Below are positions 1 through 8,130 of a stretch of DNA of 64,000 nucleotides, one piece after another; position 1 is the first letter of the stretch, and the number at the start of each line of letters is the position of its first letter. The stretch comes from DDH964 sp963806685 (lineage in GTDB: Bacteria; Desulfobacterota; Desulfuromonadia; Desulfuromonadales; DDH964). The DNA lies in assembly GCA_963806685.1 (NCBI GenBank), contig CAWDZB010000026.1:55330-119329 (forward strand), in the 5' to 3' direction. A program made the translations under genes and the position numbers. The notes beneath the pieces are model-generated. The model was not told where the DNA came from. It was given only the letters and a program-made list of their open reading frames with translations, and did not search any database.

Positions 1-35
1 CGGGGTTTTCAAAGGTTGGATGGGTGATCAGGACT

Positions 36-290
36 TCAGCCGTTGGCCGCCTTGGGACAACCGGCGCAGCCACCCCCCTCACCGCCGCCGCAGGCCGCCG
101 GCTTCGCCTTGCTCTCGGCGTAGCCCTGCTGGTACCAGCCGCCCCCCTTGAGGGCAAAACCGGCTTGGGAGATCAGTTTTTTCACCGGGCCGCCGCACTC
201 CCGGCAGCTGGTGAGCGGATCATCGGAAAATTTCTGACGGGCTTCAAAGATCAGATTGCAGGCTTCGCACTGGTATTCGTAGATGGGCAT
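36..290 (-). CDS. FmdB-family zinc ribbon protein
   Basis: An 84-residue protein opening with MPIYEYQCEACNLIFE, the hallmark start of the FmdB/CxxC_CxxC regulatory-protein family. Two CxxC pairs (CEAC near residue 9 and CREC near residue 30) would bind one zinc ion. The C-terminal third is rich in Gly and Cys (GGGEGGGCAGC), a common low-complexity tail in delta-proteobacterial members. A GGAGG Shine-Dalgarno sequence lies just upstream of the ATG. The gene diverges from the HTH-EIIA/Hyf-like operon. The family's function is poorly known; early links were to expression of formamidase or amidase genes. The family call is secure; the role is not. Confidence 0.85.
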   Translation of the reverse strand: MPIYEYQCEACNLIFEARQKFSDDPLTSCRECGGPVKKLISQAGFALKGGGWYQQGYAESKAKPAACGGGEGGGCAGCPKAANG

Positions 291-322
291 GACACTATCC
301 TCCGCGGATGAAATTCCCTATC

Positions 323-352
323 AATCTAATGGCTCCGGCCTTCCGTTGTCAA
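323..352 (-). promoter_or_regulatory. Putative sigma70 promoter for the FmdB-like gene
   Basis: On the minus strand, TTGACA (347-352) and TAGATT (323-328) are separated by 18 bp, about 35 bp before the start codon. The -35 is perfect and the -10 fair. Inferred from sequence only. Confidence 0.4.
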
Positions 353-414
353 GTCCGGGCGGGACAGACGCTTTTCGCGGAGTCCGTTCCATGCCTGCAG
401 CGCCATCTTCCCCG

Positions 415-444
415 TTGACATTCTTTCCGACAATGCAGTAATGT
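415..444 (+). promoter_or_regulatory. Putative sigma70 promoter of the Ehr-like operon
   Basis: TTGACA (415-420) is followed after 18 bp by TAATGT (439-444), about 47 bp before the ATG of the HTH-EIIA gene. It faces away from the FmdB promoter, so the roughly 200-bp gap holds two divergent promoters. Inferred from hexamer match only. Confidence 0.4.
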
Positions 445-490
445 CCACAATTGTCCAAACCATGGAACACAAGAGAAGCATGAGGTAAAA

Positions 491-1186
491 ATGAACCTTT
501 CTGTAAAAGCCGCCGCCAGCCTCCTCTCGGTGTCGGAAAAGACTATTTACCGCTGGATCAAGCAGGAGCTCATTCCCGCCTACAAAATCAACGAAAGCTA
601 CCGTTTCAATCGGGCGGAGCTGATCGAATGGGCCACCTCGCGGCGTATGGGCATCGCCCCGGCGGCCTTCGCCGAGCCGGAGGCCGATTCCCTGCCCCTG
701 CCGCACCTCGCCGAAGCCCTCGAAAACGGCGGGGTCTTCTACCGCATCGAGGGGCGCAACCGGGACCAGGTCCTGGAGGACGTGGTCACCCACCTGCGGC
801 TGCCGGACGAGGTCGACCGCGACTACCTGCGCAAGGTGCTGATTGCGCGGGAGGAACTGGCTCCCACCGCCATCGGCCAGGGAATCGCCCTCCCCCATCC
901 GCGCAATCCGGCCCTGGTCCACATGACCCGGCCCACCGTGACCCTTTGTTTCCTGGAAAACCCGGTCGACTTCAAGGCCCTGGACGGCAAGCCGGTGCAG
1001 ATCCTGCTGACCCTGCTTTCGCCGTCGGTGCGCTTTCATCTCCATCTCCTGTCCCTGCTTGGCTTCGTGCTCAAGGACCGGGGGTTCCGGAGCGCCCTGG
1101 ATGAGCAGGCGGGGCGGGAACAGCTCTTTACCGCCCTGAACCGGGCCGAGGCGGCCCTGCGCAGCCGGAGGTCGGCCAAGCCATGA
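491..1186 (+). CDS. HTH DNA-binding domain fused to PTS EIIA (PtsN-like) domain; probable regulator
   Basis: 231 residues. Residues 1-50 form an excisionase/MerR-type helix-turn-helix (VKAAASLLSVSEKTIYRWIK). After a short linker, residues from about 70 to 225 form an EIIA type 2 domain of the mannitol/fructose/nitrogen class. Its candidate phosphoacceptor is His136 in GIALPHPRNP, equivalent to the active-site His of PtsN. No EIIB or EIIC partner lies nearby, so sugar transport is unlikely. The stop overlaps the start of the first antiporter gene (ATGA), indicating translational coupling. The likely role, by inference, is to control or sense the operon's membrane complex through PTS-Ntr phosphorylation state. 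Confidence 0.8.
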   Translation: MNLSVKAAASLLSVSEKTIYRWIKQELIPAYKINESYRFNRAELIEWATSRRMGIAPAAFAEPEADSLPLPHLAEALENGGVFYRIEGRNRDQVLEDVVTHLRLPDEVDRDYLRKVLIAREELAPTAIGQGIALPHPRNPALVHMTRPTVTLCFLENPVDFKALDGKPVQILLTLLSPSVRFHLHLLSLLGFVLKDRGFRSALDEQAGREQLFTALNRAEAALRSRRSAKP

Positions 1187-3168
1187 CCCTGCTGCTCATG
1201 GCCCTGTCGCTGCTCACAGCGGGGGGGCTGTTCGCCCTTCTAACCGGACGCCACTCCCTTCTCGCCTCCCTGGTGGGCAGCGTTACTGCGACCACCGCCG
1301 GCCTGCTGGCCGTGCTGGCCGCGCTGCCGGTCCTGCAGGGCGGCCGGGAGCTCTTCTGGCAGGCGCCGTGGACGGTACCGGCCGGCTCCCTGGCCCTGCA
1401 CCTCGACCCCCTGGCTGCCTGGTTCGTGCCGCCGATCGCCCTGCTCGGGGCCGGCTGTGCCCTATACGGTGCCGCCTACCTACGGGAGGAAGGGCGACAC
1501 CGCTCCCTCGCGCCGCACTGGTTCTTCTACAACCTGATGTTCGCCGCCATGCTGCTGGTGGTCACCGCGGCCAATGCGATCCTCTTCCTGGCCGCCTGGG
1601 AGCTGATGACTCTCGCCTCCTTCTTTCTGGTCGCCTGGGAGCACCATCGCCCCGAGGTGCGCCAGGCCGCCTGGCTCTACCTGCTGGCCGCCCACTGCGG
1701 CATGATGCTGCTGCTGGCGCTCTTCGTCCAGGCCGGGGTGCGCTGCGGCGGCTTCGACTTCAGCGGCTTTGGCCCCCTGGCCCAGATCCCTGCCCCGGCC
1801 GCGGCGGCCTTCTTCCTGCTGGCGCTGTTCGGCTTCGGCGTCAAGGCCGGGCTGCTGCCGCTGCACATCTGGCTGCCCGATGCCCACCCCGCCGCACCCA
1901 GCCACGTTTCGGCGCTGATGTCGGGGGCGCTGGTCAAGACCGCCCTCTACGGCATCCTGCGCATCCTCACCCTGCTCCCGCCGGCGCCGGCCTGGTGGGG
2001 ATGGCTGCTGGCGTTGCTCGGCGCCGGCGGTGCCCTTTACGGCATCGCCCTGGCCGCCCAGCAGCACGACCTCAAGCGCTGCCTCGCCTATTCGACGATC
2101 GAGAACGTCGGCATCATCGTCCTCGGTCTCGGCCTGGGGCTGGTCGCCACCGCCGGCGGGGAAAGGACCGTGGCGCTGCTGGCCTTTGCCGGCGCCCTGC
2201 TCCACATCTGGAACCACGCGCTGTTCAAGGGTTTGATGTTCCTCGGCGCCGGCACCCTGGTACACGCCGCCGGCAGCCGCAACATGAACCGAATGGGCGG
2301 GTTGTTGCGGCGCATGCCCCTGGCCGGCCTGCTGTGGATCGGCGGCAGCCTGGCAATCAGCGCGCTACCCCCTTTCAACGGCCTGGTCAGCGAGTGGCTG
2401 ATTTATCTCGGCCTGCTCCACGCCGGCACCACCGGCACCGGCTTCACCTCCCTGCTGCCGCTGCTGCTGGTAGGCGCCCTGGCCGTCGTCGGCGGCCTGG
2501 CGCTGCTCACCTTTTCGCGGCTGATCGGCGTCTGCCTGCTCGGCGAGCCGCGGACGGACGCCGCGGCCGGGGCCCACGAGGCCCCGCTGCTGATGCTGCT
2601 GCCAATGGCTTTGTTCTTCAGCGGCTGCCTGGCGATCGGCCTGCGGCCGGGCTGGGCACTGCGCCTGCTCGGCAGGCCTCTGGCCCTGCTCGCCGGGGTC
2701 GGGCCCCTGGATCCGCTGCAGGCGGCCCTCCCCCTCGGCACCTGGGCCGGGCTGCTGCTGGCGATGCTTTGCGCCGTAGGGCTGCTGCTCTTCTACCTGC
2801 GCCGGCACCGTCCGTTGGCCAGCGCCGCGACCTGGGGATGCGGCTTCCGCTTCCCGAGCGCCCGCATGGCCTACACCGCCGACGCCTGCTCGGAGCTTCT
2901 TATCCACCAGGTGCTGCCCGCTGCGCTGCACCCCGAGGTCTCTGGGGTAGCGGTCCGCGGGATCTTTCCCGCCGCCGCCACTCTGCAGCTGGTATCCCCC
3001 GATCCGGTGCTGAAAAGCCTGTTTCAGCCCCTCGGCAGCTGGCTTGCCGACCGCAGCCAGCGCCTGCGCTGGCTGCAGCAGGGGCGGCTGCCGATTTACC
3101 TGCTCTACATGTTCGCCGCCTGCACCCTGCTGATGGCCTGGGCGCTCTGGGCCGGACGGGGAGGATGA
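1183..3168 (+). CDS. hyfB: HyfB-like proton/cation-antiporter-type membrane subunit (copy 1)
   Basis: 661 residues, strongly hydrophobic, a Complex I NuoL/Mrp-like antiporter subunit (Proton_antipo_M family). Visible conserved elements are the Glu in LAAWELMTLASFF, the Lys in GFGVKAGLLPLHIWLPDAH, HDLKRCLAYSTIENVG, and the channel Lys in NHALFKGLMFLGAG. The C-terminal cytoplasmic-side segment (TWGCGFRF to IYLLYM) is typical of HyfB rather than NuoL. It overlaps the preceding regulator gene and the following paralogue by ATGA junctions. It would translocate H+ or Na+ across the inner membrane as part of the complex encoded by this operon. Confidence 0.88.
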   Translation: MTLLLMALSLLTAGGLFALLTGRHSLLASLVGSVTATTAGLLAVLAALPVLQGGRELFWQAPWTVPAGSLALHLDPLAAWFVPPIALLGAGCALYGAAYLREEGRHRSLAPHWFFYNLMFAAMLLVVTAANAILFLAAWELMTLASFFLVAWEHHRPEVRQAAWLYLLAAHCGMMLLLALFVQAGVRCGGFDFSGFGPLAQIPAPAAAAFFLLALFGFGVKAGLLPLHIWLPDAHPAAPSHVSALMSGALVKTALYGILRILTLLPPAPAWWGWLLALLGAGGALYGIALAAQQHDLKRCLAYSTIENVGIIVLGLGLGLVATAGGERTVALLAFAGALLHIWNHALFKGLMFLGAGTLVHAAGSRNMNRMGGLLRRMPLAGLLWIGGSLAISALPPFNGLVSEWLIYLGLLHAGTTGTGFTSLLPLLLVGALAVVGGLALLTFSRLIGVCLLGEPRTDAAAGAHEAPLLMLLPMALFFSGCLAIGLRPGWALRLLGRPLALLAGVGPLDPLQAALPLGTWAGLLLAMLCAVGLLLFYLRRHRPLASAATWGCGFRFPSARMAYTADACSELLIHQVLPAALHPEVSGVAVRGIFPAAATLQLVSPDPVLKSLFQPLGSWLADRSQRLRWLQQGRLPIYLLYMFAACTLLMAWALWAGRGG

Positions 3169-5129
3169 CCATGGACTTGCTGGTCTTCGGGATGCTGGGC
3201 ATCGCCCTCTCGGGCGTACCCGGCCTGCTGGGTGGTCGCCGCAGAGGCGGCGAGCGGCTTGCCGCCCTGCTGGTGGTGGCCGGCTGTCTTGCCTGCCTGG
3301 CCGGAATCGTCGCCGGCCTGCGCCAGGGTGGGGCTGAACTCCAGCTGTCGTGGGCGGTGCCGGCCGGCAGCTTCGCGTTGCGCGTCGACGCCCTGGCCGC
3401 CGCCTTTCTGTTGCCGCTGCTGCTGGTGGTCGCCACCGGCGCAGTCTACGGCCTTGGGTACTGGCCGCAGCGGGAACATCCCGACAACGGCCGCAAGCTG
3501 CGCCTCTTCTACGGCCTGATCAGCGCCGCCATGATCCTGCTGCTGTGCGCCCGCAACGGCGTCCTCTTCCTGCTCGGCTGGGAGGTGATGGCCCTTGCCG
3601 GGTTCTTCCTGATCACCACCGAGGATCGCCGTGCCGAGGTGCGCCGCGCCGGCTACATCTACCTGATCGCTACCCATTGCGGCACCCTGGCGCTGTTCGC
3701 CCTCTTCGCCCTGCTCGGGCATGCCAGCGGTACATCGCTGCTGCCGGCAGCCGGCACCCTCCCCGCCGCCGGCAGCACCGTGCTCTTTTTGCTCGGGCTG
3801 TTCGGCTTCGGCATGAAGGCCGGCCTGATGCCCCTTCACATCTGGCTCCCCGGCGCCCATGCCGCCGCCCCCAGCCATGCTTCGGCGCTCCTCTCCGGGG
3901 TGATGATCAAGACCGGCATCTATGGCCTGCTGCGGCTCACCTCGCTGTTCGCCGTCATCCCCCTCTGGTGGGGCTGGACGCTGCTGCTGCTGGGCGCGGT
4001 GTCGGGAGTCCTCGGCGTGGCGCTGGCTCTTGCCCAGCACGACATCAAGCGGCTGCTCGCCTATCACAGTGTCGAGAACATCGGCATCATCGCCATGGGC
4101 CTGGGCCTGGCCCTGCTCGGCCGCAGCTACCAGCAGCCACCGCTGATTCTCCTCGGCCTGGCGGGCTGCCTGCTGCACGTGGTCAACCACGGCCTGTTCA
4201 AGTCGCTCCTCTTTCTGAGCGCCGGTTCGGTGATTCACGCCGCCGGCAGCCGCGACCTCGACCATTTCGGCGGTCTGCTCAAGCTCCAGCGCTGGACCGG
4301 GCTGCTCTTTCTCGGCGGTGCGGTGGCAATCAGCGGACTCCCCCCCTTCAACGGCTTCGTCAGCGAATGGCTGATCTACCTCGGCGCCTTTCATGCCGTC
4401 GGGCATCCGGGCCGGGCGCTCTACCTGGCGGTGCTGGCCGCGCCGGCGCTGGCCCTGATCGGTGGCCTGGCGCTGGCTTGCTTCGTCAAGGTCTTCGGGG
4501 TAACCTTCCTCGGCGAGCCACGCAGCCTGCAGGCGCAGCAGGCCCACGAGGCACCGCCCTCGATGCTGGTGCCGATGGGCCTGCTGCTGGCAGCCTGCGC
4601 CTGGATCGGCCTGCTGCCCGGCACCGTGGCACCGCTGTTGGCCGCCGCGGCCAGTACCTGGTCCGGGAGCGTCCTGCCGTCCCTGACGGACAGCCTGGCG
4701 CCTCTTTCCCGGATCGGGCTTGCCGGCTGGGCGCTGCTGGCCCTTCTCGCCAGCCTGGGGCTGTGGCTGCGCCGGCGCAGCACCGCGGCGGGACGGGAGG
4801 GGAAGACCTGGGGCTGCGGCTACCGGTGCCCGGCGCCGCGCATGCAGTACACCGCAAGTTCCTTCGCCGACACCTTGGTGCGCCTGTTTCGCTTTGGGCT
4901 CTGGACCGAACGCCAAGGCGGCGAGGTCTCCGGGCTCTTTCCCGGCGCCACAAGCTTCTCCAGCCATACCCCGGACGTCGTTCTCGATCGCGCCCTGACT
5001 CCGGCCGCGACGCTGCTGGCCCGGTCGTTTCGCTGGCTGCGCAAGACCGTGCAGAACGGCATCACCGCCATTTACCTACTCTACGTGGTGATCGCCCTGG
5101 TGGTGCTGCTGACCCTGTTCACCCGCTGA
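3165..5129 (+). CDS. HyfB-like antiporter-type membrane subunit (copy 2)
   Basis: 654 residues, starting with the ATG that overlaps the upstream stop. It is a clear paralogue of the preceding gene with the same landmarks: GWEVMALAGFFLITTE, FGMKAGLMPLHIWLPGAH, HDIKRLLAYHSVENIG, NHGLFKSLLFLSAG and the terminal TWGCGYRCPAPRMQYT segment. Two HyfB-type subunits in tandem plus HyfF give three antiporter modules, more than the one or two of simple group 4 hydrogenases. It probably arose by tandem duplication followed by divergence. Inner-membrane ion translocation is inferred from the family. Confidence 0.87.
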   Translation: MTMDLLVFGMLGIALSGVPGLLGGRRRGGERLAALLVVAGCLACLAGIVAGLRQGGAELQLSWAVPAGSFALRVDALAAAFLLPLLLVVATGAVYGLGYWPQREHPDNGRKLRLFYGLISAAMILLLCARNGVLFLLGWEVMALAGFFLITTEDRRAEVRRAGYIYLIATHCGTLALFALFALLGHASGTSLLPAAGTLPAAGSTVLFLLGLFGFGMKAGLMPLHIWLPGAHAAAPSHASALLSGVMIKTGIYGLLRLTSLFAVIPLWWGWTLLLLGAVSGVLGVALALAQHDIKRLLAYHSVENIGIIAMGLGLALLGRSYQQPPLILLGLAGCLLHVVNHGLFKSLLFLSAGSVIHAAGSRDLDHFGGLLKLQRWTGLLFLGGAVAISGLPPFNGFVSEWLIYLGAFHAVGHPGRALYLAVLAAPALALIGGLALACFVKVFGVTFLGEPRSLQAQQAHEAPPSMLVPMGLLLAACAWIGLLPGTVAPLLAAAASTWSGSVLPSLTDSLAPLSRIGLAGWALLALLASLGLWLRRRSTAAGREGKTWGCGYRCPAPRMQYTASSFADTLVRLFRFGLWTERQGGEVSGLFPGATSFSSHTPDVVLDRALTPAATLLARSFRWLRKTVQNGITAIYLLYVVIALVVLLTLFTR

Positions 5130-5143
5130 AAGGAATGTGCAAC

Positions 5144-6058
5144 ATGTTTGCGAGACTGGTTTTGCAACTGGTCGTGCTGCTGCTCCTTGCCCCTCTGCTG
5201 CCGGGGGTCATCAACAAGACCAAGGCGCTCTTCGCCGGGCGGGTCGGTCCGCCGCTGCTGCAGCCCTACTACGATCTGGCCCGGCTCTGGCGCAAGGGCT
5301 TCGTCATAAGCCGTACCACCACCTGGGTCTTTCTCGCCGGGCCGGTGGTTGGCCTGGCGGTACCGCTGCTGGCCGCGCTCTTCATCCCCTTCGGCGGCCT
5401 GCCGGCGCCGGTCTCCTTCGAGGGGGACCTGATCCTCTTCGTCTACCTCTTCGGCCTGTCACGCTTCTTCACCGCCGCCGCCGCCCTCGACACCGGTTCG
5501 AGCTTCGAGGGGATGGGGGCGGTGCGCGAGGTGACCTTCTCCTGCCTGGCCGAACCGACAGTCTTCTTCGCCCTGTTGGTGCTGGCCCGCGGCGCCACAG
5601 GACTCTCCCTAGGCGCCCTGCTCGGACCGCAGCTGGCCGGCCAGTGGCAGGGCCAGTCCGGGGCCTCCCTGGGGCTGGTGCTGGTCTGCCTGTTCGTAGT
5701 GCTGCTGGTGGAGAACTCGCGAATCCCCTTCGATGACCCCAGCACCCACCTCGAACTGACCATGATCCACGAGGTGATGGTCCTCGACCACAGCGGGCCG
5801 GCCTTCGGCATGGTCCTCTATGGGGCGGCGCTCAAGCTGATGGTCCTGGGAGCCCTGCTGGTGCGCATCGCCCTGCCCTTCCAGACCGGCCGCGCGCCCC
5901 TCGACCTGCTGGTCTTCCTGGCGGGGGAATTGCTGCTGGCGGTGCTGATCGGCGTGGTGGAGTCGGCCATGGCCCGGCTGCGCCTGCCGCGGGTGCCGCA
6001 GGTGCTGGTCGGCACCACCCTTCTCTCGGCATTCGCGCTGGTTCTGGTCCTGCGCTAG
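5144..6058 (+). CDS. hyfC: HyfC/NuoH-like membrane anchor subunit
   Basis: 304 residues. It has the NuoH-type pattern: an N-terminal helix then NKTKALFAGRVGPPLLQPYYDLARLWRK, later EGMGAVREVTFSCLAEP and ENSRIPFDDPSTHLELTMIHE, matching the quinone-side and cluster-facing loops of NuoH/HyfC. The ATG at 5144 is preferred over the one at 5135 because the AAAGGA Shine-Dalgarno sequence sits 9 nt before it. It would link the peripheral HyfG/HyfI arm to the antiporter subunits. Confidence 0.87.
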   Translation: MFARLVLQLVVLLLLAPLLPGVINKTKALFAGRVGPPLLQPYYDLARLWRKGFVISRTTTWVFLAGPVVGLAVPLLAALFIPFGGLPAPVSFEGDLILFVYLFGLSRFFTAAAALDTGSSFEGMGAVREVTFSCLAEPTVFFALLVLARGATGLSLGALLGPQLAGQWQGQSGASLGLVLVCLFVVLLVENSRIPFDDPSTHLELTMIHEVMVLDHSGPAFGMVLYGAALKLMVLGALLVRIALPFQTGRAPLDLLVFLAGELLLAVLIGVVESAMARLRLPRVPQVLVGTTLLSAFALVLVLR

Positions 6059-6065
6059 GAGACAG

Positions 6066-6698
6066 ATGATGGCCAACCTGTTGTTGCTGGCAGTGATCCT
6101 GATCAACTTCTTCACCCTCGGCAGCGCCCGGTTGGTCGCCTGCATCCGCGCCGTGGCGCTGCAGGGGGCGCTGCTGGCGCTGCTGCCGCTGGCCACCCAC
6201 GGCTTCTCCGCCCATGCCCTGCTGCTCAGCGCCGGGGCCTTGAGTTTCAAGGGGATCTTCATCCCCTGGCTGCTGCTGCGGGCGATTCGCGAGGTGCGCA
6301 TCCGCCGCGAAGTCGAGCCGTTCATCGGCTTCGTGCCAACCCTGATCCTCGGCGCCCTGGTAACCGCCGGCGCCTTCATCTTCGCCGACTTCCTGCCGCT
6401 GGCCCCGGAACATGTCGCGGGACTGAACGTGCCGACCGCCCTGGCAACCATGTTCAGCGGCTTCCTGCTGCTGATCACCCGGCGCAAGGCGATCACCCAG
6501 GTCCTCGGCTACCTGATGCTGGAGAACGGCATCTTTATCTTCGCCGTGCTGCTGTCGGCGGCGCTGCCGATGATGGTCGAAGCCGGGGTGCTGCTCGACC
6601 TGCTGGTCGGAATCTTCGTCATGGGGATCGTCCTCAACCAGATCAGCCGGGAATTCTCGACCCTCAACACCGAGCGCCTGACCGCGCTGAAGGAATAA
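6066..6698 (+). CDS. hyfE: HyfE-like small membrane subunit
   Basis: 210 residues with about six or seven membrane helices. It matches HyfE, whose C-terminal half resembles NuoK (MLENGIFIFAVLLSAALPMMVEAGVLLDLLVGIFVMGIVLN, quoted here only by its ends; the conserved Glu lies in LMLENGIF and VEAGVLLD). AGGAG precedes the ATG-ATG start pair at 6066/6069. It sits between hyfC and hyfF, as in hyf-type operons, and would form part of the ion path next to the antiporters. Confidence 0.83.
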   Translation: MMANLLLLAVILINFFTLGSARLVACIRAVALQGALLALLPLATHGFSAHALLLSAGALSFKGIFIPWLLLRAIREVRIRREVEPFIGFVPTLILGALVTAGAFIFADFLPLAPEHVAGLNVPTALATMFSGFLLLITRRKAITQVLGYLMLENGIFIFAVLLSAALPMMVEAGVLLDLLVGIFVMGIVLNQISREFSTLNTERLTALKE

Positions 6699-6702
6699 TC
6701 CC

Positions 6703-8130
6703 ATGCTCACGGCGCTGATTCTCTTCCCGCTCGCCCTGGCCGCTCTGGCGCTGGTCCTGCCGGGGTACCGCAGTCGCTCCTGGCTGCTGCCACTGGGCGG
6801 CGGCCTGCATCTGCTCCTTGCCTGGTGGTGCGTACGCTCGGCACCGGCGGTCCCCGGGCCCTGGCTCGGCCTCGACCCGCTCTCCAAGCTGGTGCTGCTG
6901 GTCACCAGCCTGCTCTTCTTCGGCTGCGCTCTCTATGCGGTTGGTTACCTCGAACTGCGCCGGGACCGCGGCAATCACATCATGGTCCCCTGCCTGCTGG
7001 TTTTCCTGGCGGCAATGACCCTGGCGGTCTGCGCCCGGCACCTGGGCCTACTGTGGATGGCGGTGGAAGCGACCACCATCTCCAGCGCCCCGTTGATCTA
7101 CTTCAACCGCAACCGGTTGTCGATCGAAGCGACCTGGAAGTACCTGTTGCTCTGCTCGGTCGGCATTGCGCTGGCGATGCTCGGCATGCTGTTCGTCGCC
7201 TATGCCGGCCTGGTCGGCGGCCAGGTCCCGGTGAGCCTGCAGTTCGACGACCTGCTTGCCGGGGCCGCCACCCTCTCGCGCCCCTGGCTGCATGCCGGCT
7301 TCGTCTTCCTGCTGGTCGGCTTCGGCACCAAAATGGGCCTCGCCCCCCTGCACAGCTGGAAGCCGGATGCCTACGGGGAGGCCCCGGGGATGGTCGGGGC
7401 GCTGCTCGCCGGCGGCCTGACCAGCGTCGCCTTCCTGGCGATCCTGCGCGGCGTGCAGCTGATGAACGCCGCCGGCGACGGGGCCATGGCCCGCCAGGCG
7501 TTGCTCGGCATGGGGATTCTCTCGCTGCTGGTCGCCGCGGTCTTCATGGTCCGCCAACCCGACATCAAGCGCCTGCTTGCCTACTCCTCGGTCGAGCACA
7601 TGGGGATTCTCGCTATCGGCGTTGGCATCGGCGGCCTGGGAACCTTCGGCGCCATGCTTCACCTGATCAACAACGCCCTCACCAAGGGCTGCCTGTTCCT
7701 CTCCGCCGGCAACATCCAGCGCGCCTACGCCAGCAAGCGCCTCTCGGAGGTCCACGGCGCCCTGGCCACCCTGCCGGTCTCCGGGGCGATCTTCCTGGCC
7801 GGCTTTCTGGCCGTCACCGGCTCCCCTCCCTTCGGCCCCTTCATGAGCGAGTTCACCATTCTACGCGGGATCTTCGGCCACGGACAGCTGGCAATCGGCC
7901 TGCTGATGCTGCTGCTGCTGGCGACGGTCTTCATCGGCATGGGGGCGACGGTGCTGACTGCCACTCTCGGCGAGCCGGTGCAACTCGACACCAGCTTCCA
8001 GGACAGTGCCCTGCTGGTCGTCTCGCCGCTGCTCTTCCTGCTGCTGGTCCTGGTGCTGGGTCTCTACCTCCCCACTTCGCTGCAGACGGCGCTGCACGAC
8101 GCCGCCGCCCTGCTGGAGGTTAAGCCATGA
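6703..8130 (+). CDS. hyfF: HyfF/NuoN-like antiporter-type membrane subunit
   Basis: 475 residues, a third antiporter-like subunit. Conserved landmarks are WMAVEATTISSAPLIYF (Glu), GFGTKMGLAPLHSWKPDAYGEAP (Lys), DIKRLLAYSSVEHMGIL and NNALTKGCLFLSAGNI (Lys). The extra acidic KPDAYGEAP loop is typical of HyfF/EchA relatives. It starts 4 nt after hyfE and overlaps hyfG at its stop (ATGA). It should act as one of three ion-translocating modules of the complex. Confidence 0.87.
   Translation: MLTALILFPLALAALALVLPGYRSRSWLLPLGGGLHLLLAWWCVRSAPAVPGPWLGLDPLSKLVLLVTSLLFFGCALYAVGYLELRRDRGNHIMVPCLLVFLAAMTLAVCARHLGLLWMAVEATTISSAPLIYFNRNRLSIEATWKYLLLCSVGIALAMLGMLFVAYAGLVGGQVPVSLQFDDLLAGAATLSRPWLHAGFVFLLVGFGTKMGLAPLHSWKPDAYGEAPGMVGALLAGGLTSVAFLAILRGVQLMNAAGDGAMARQALLGMGILSLLVAAVFMVRQPDIKRLLAYSSVEHMGILAIGVGIGGLGTFGAMLHLINNALTKGCLFLSAGNIQRAYASKRLSEVHGALATLPVSGAIFLAGFLAVTGSPPFGPFMSEFTILRGIFGHGQLAIGLLMLLLLATVFIGMGATVLTATLGEPVQLDTSFQDSALLVVSPLLFLLLVLVLGLYLPTSLQTALHDAAALLEVKP

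Noticed and set aside
1368..5129. Very long open frame overlapping the first antiporter gene
   Set aside because: Its first part is an Arg/Pro-rich out-of-frame shadow; the real gene begins at 3165.
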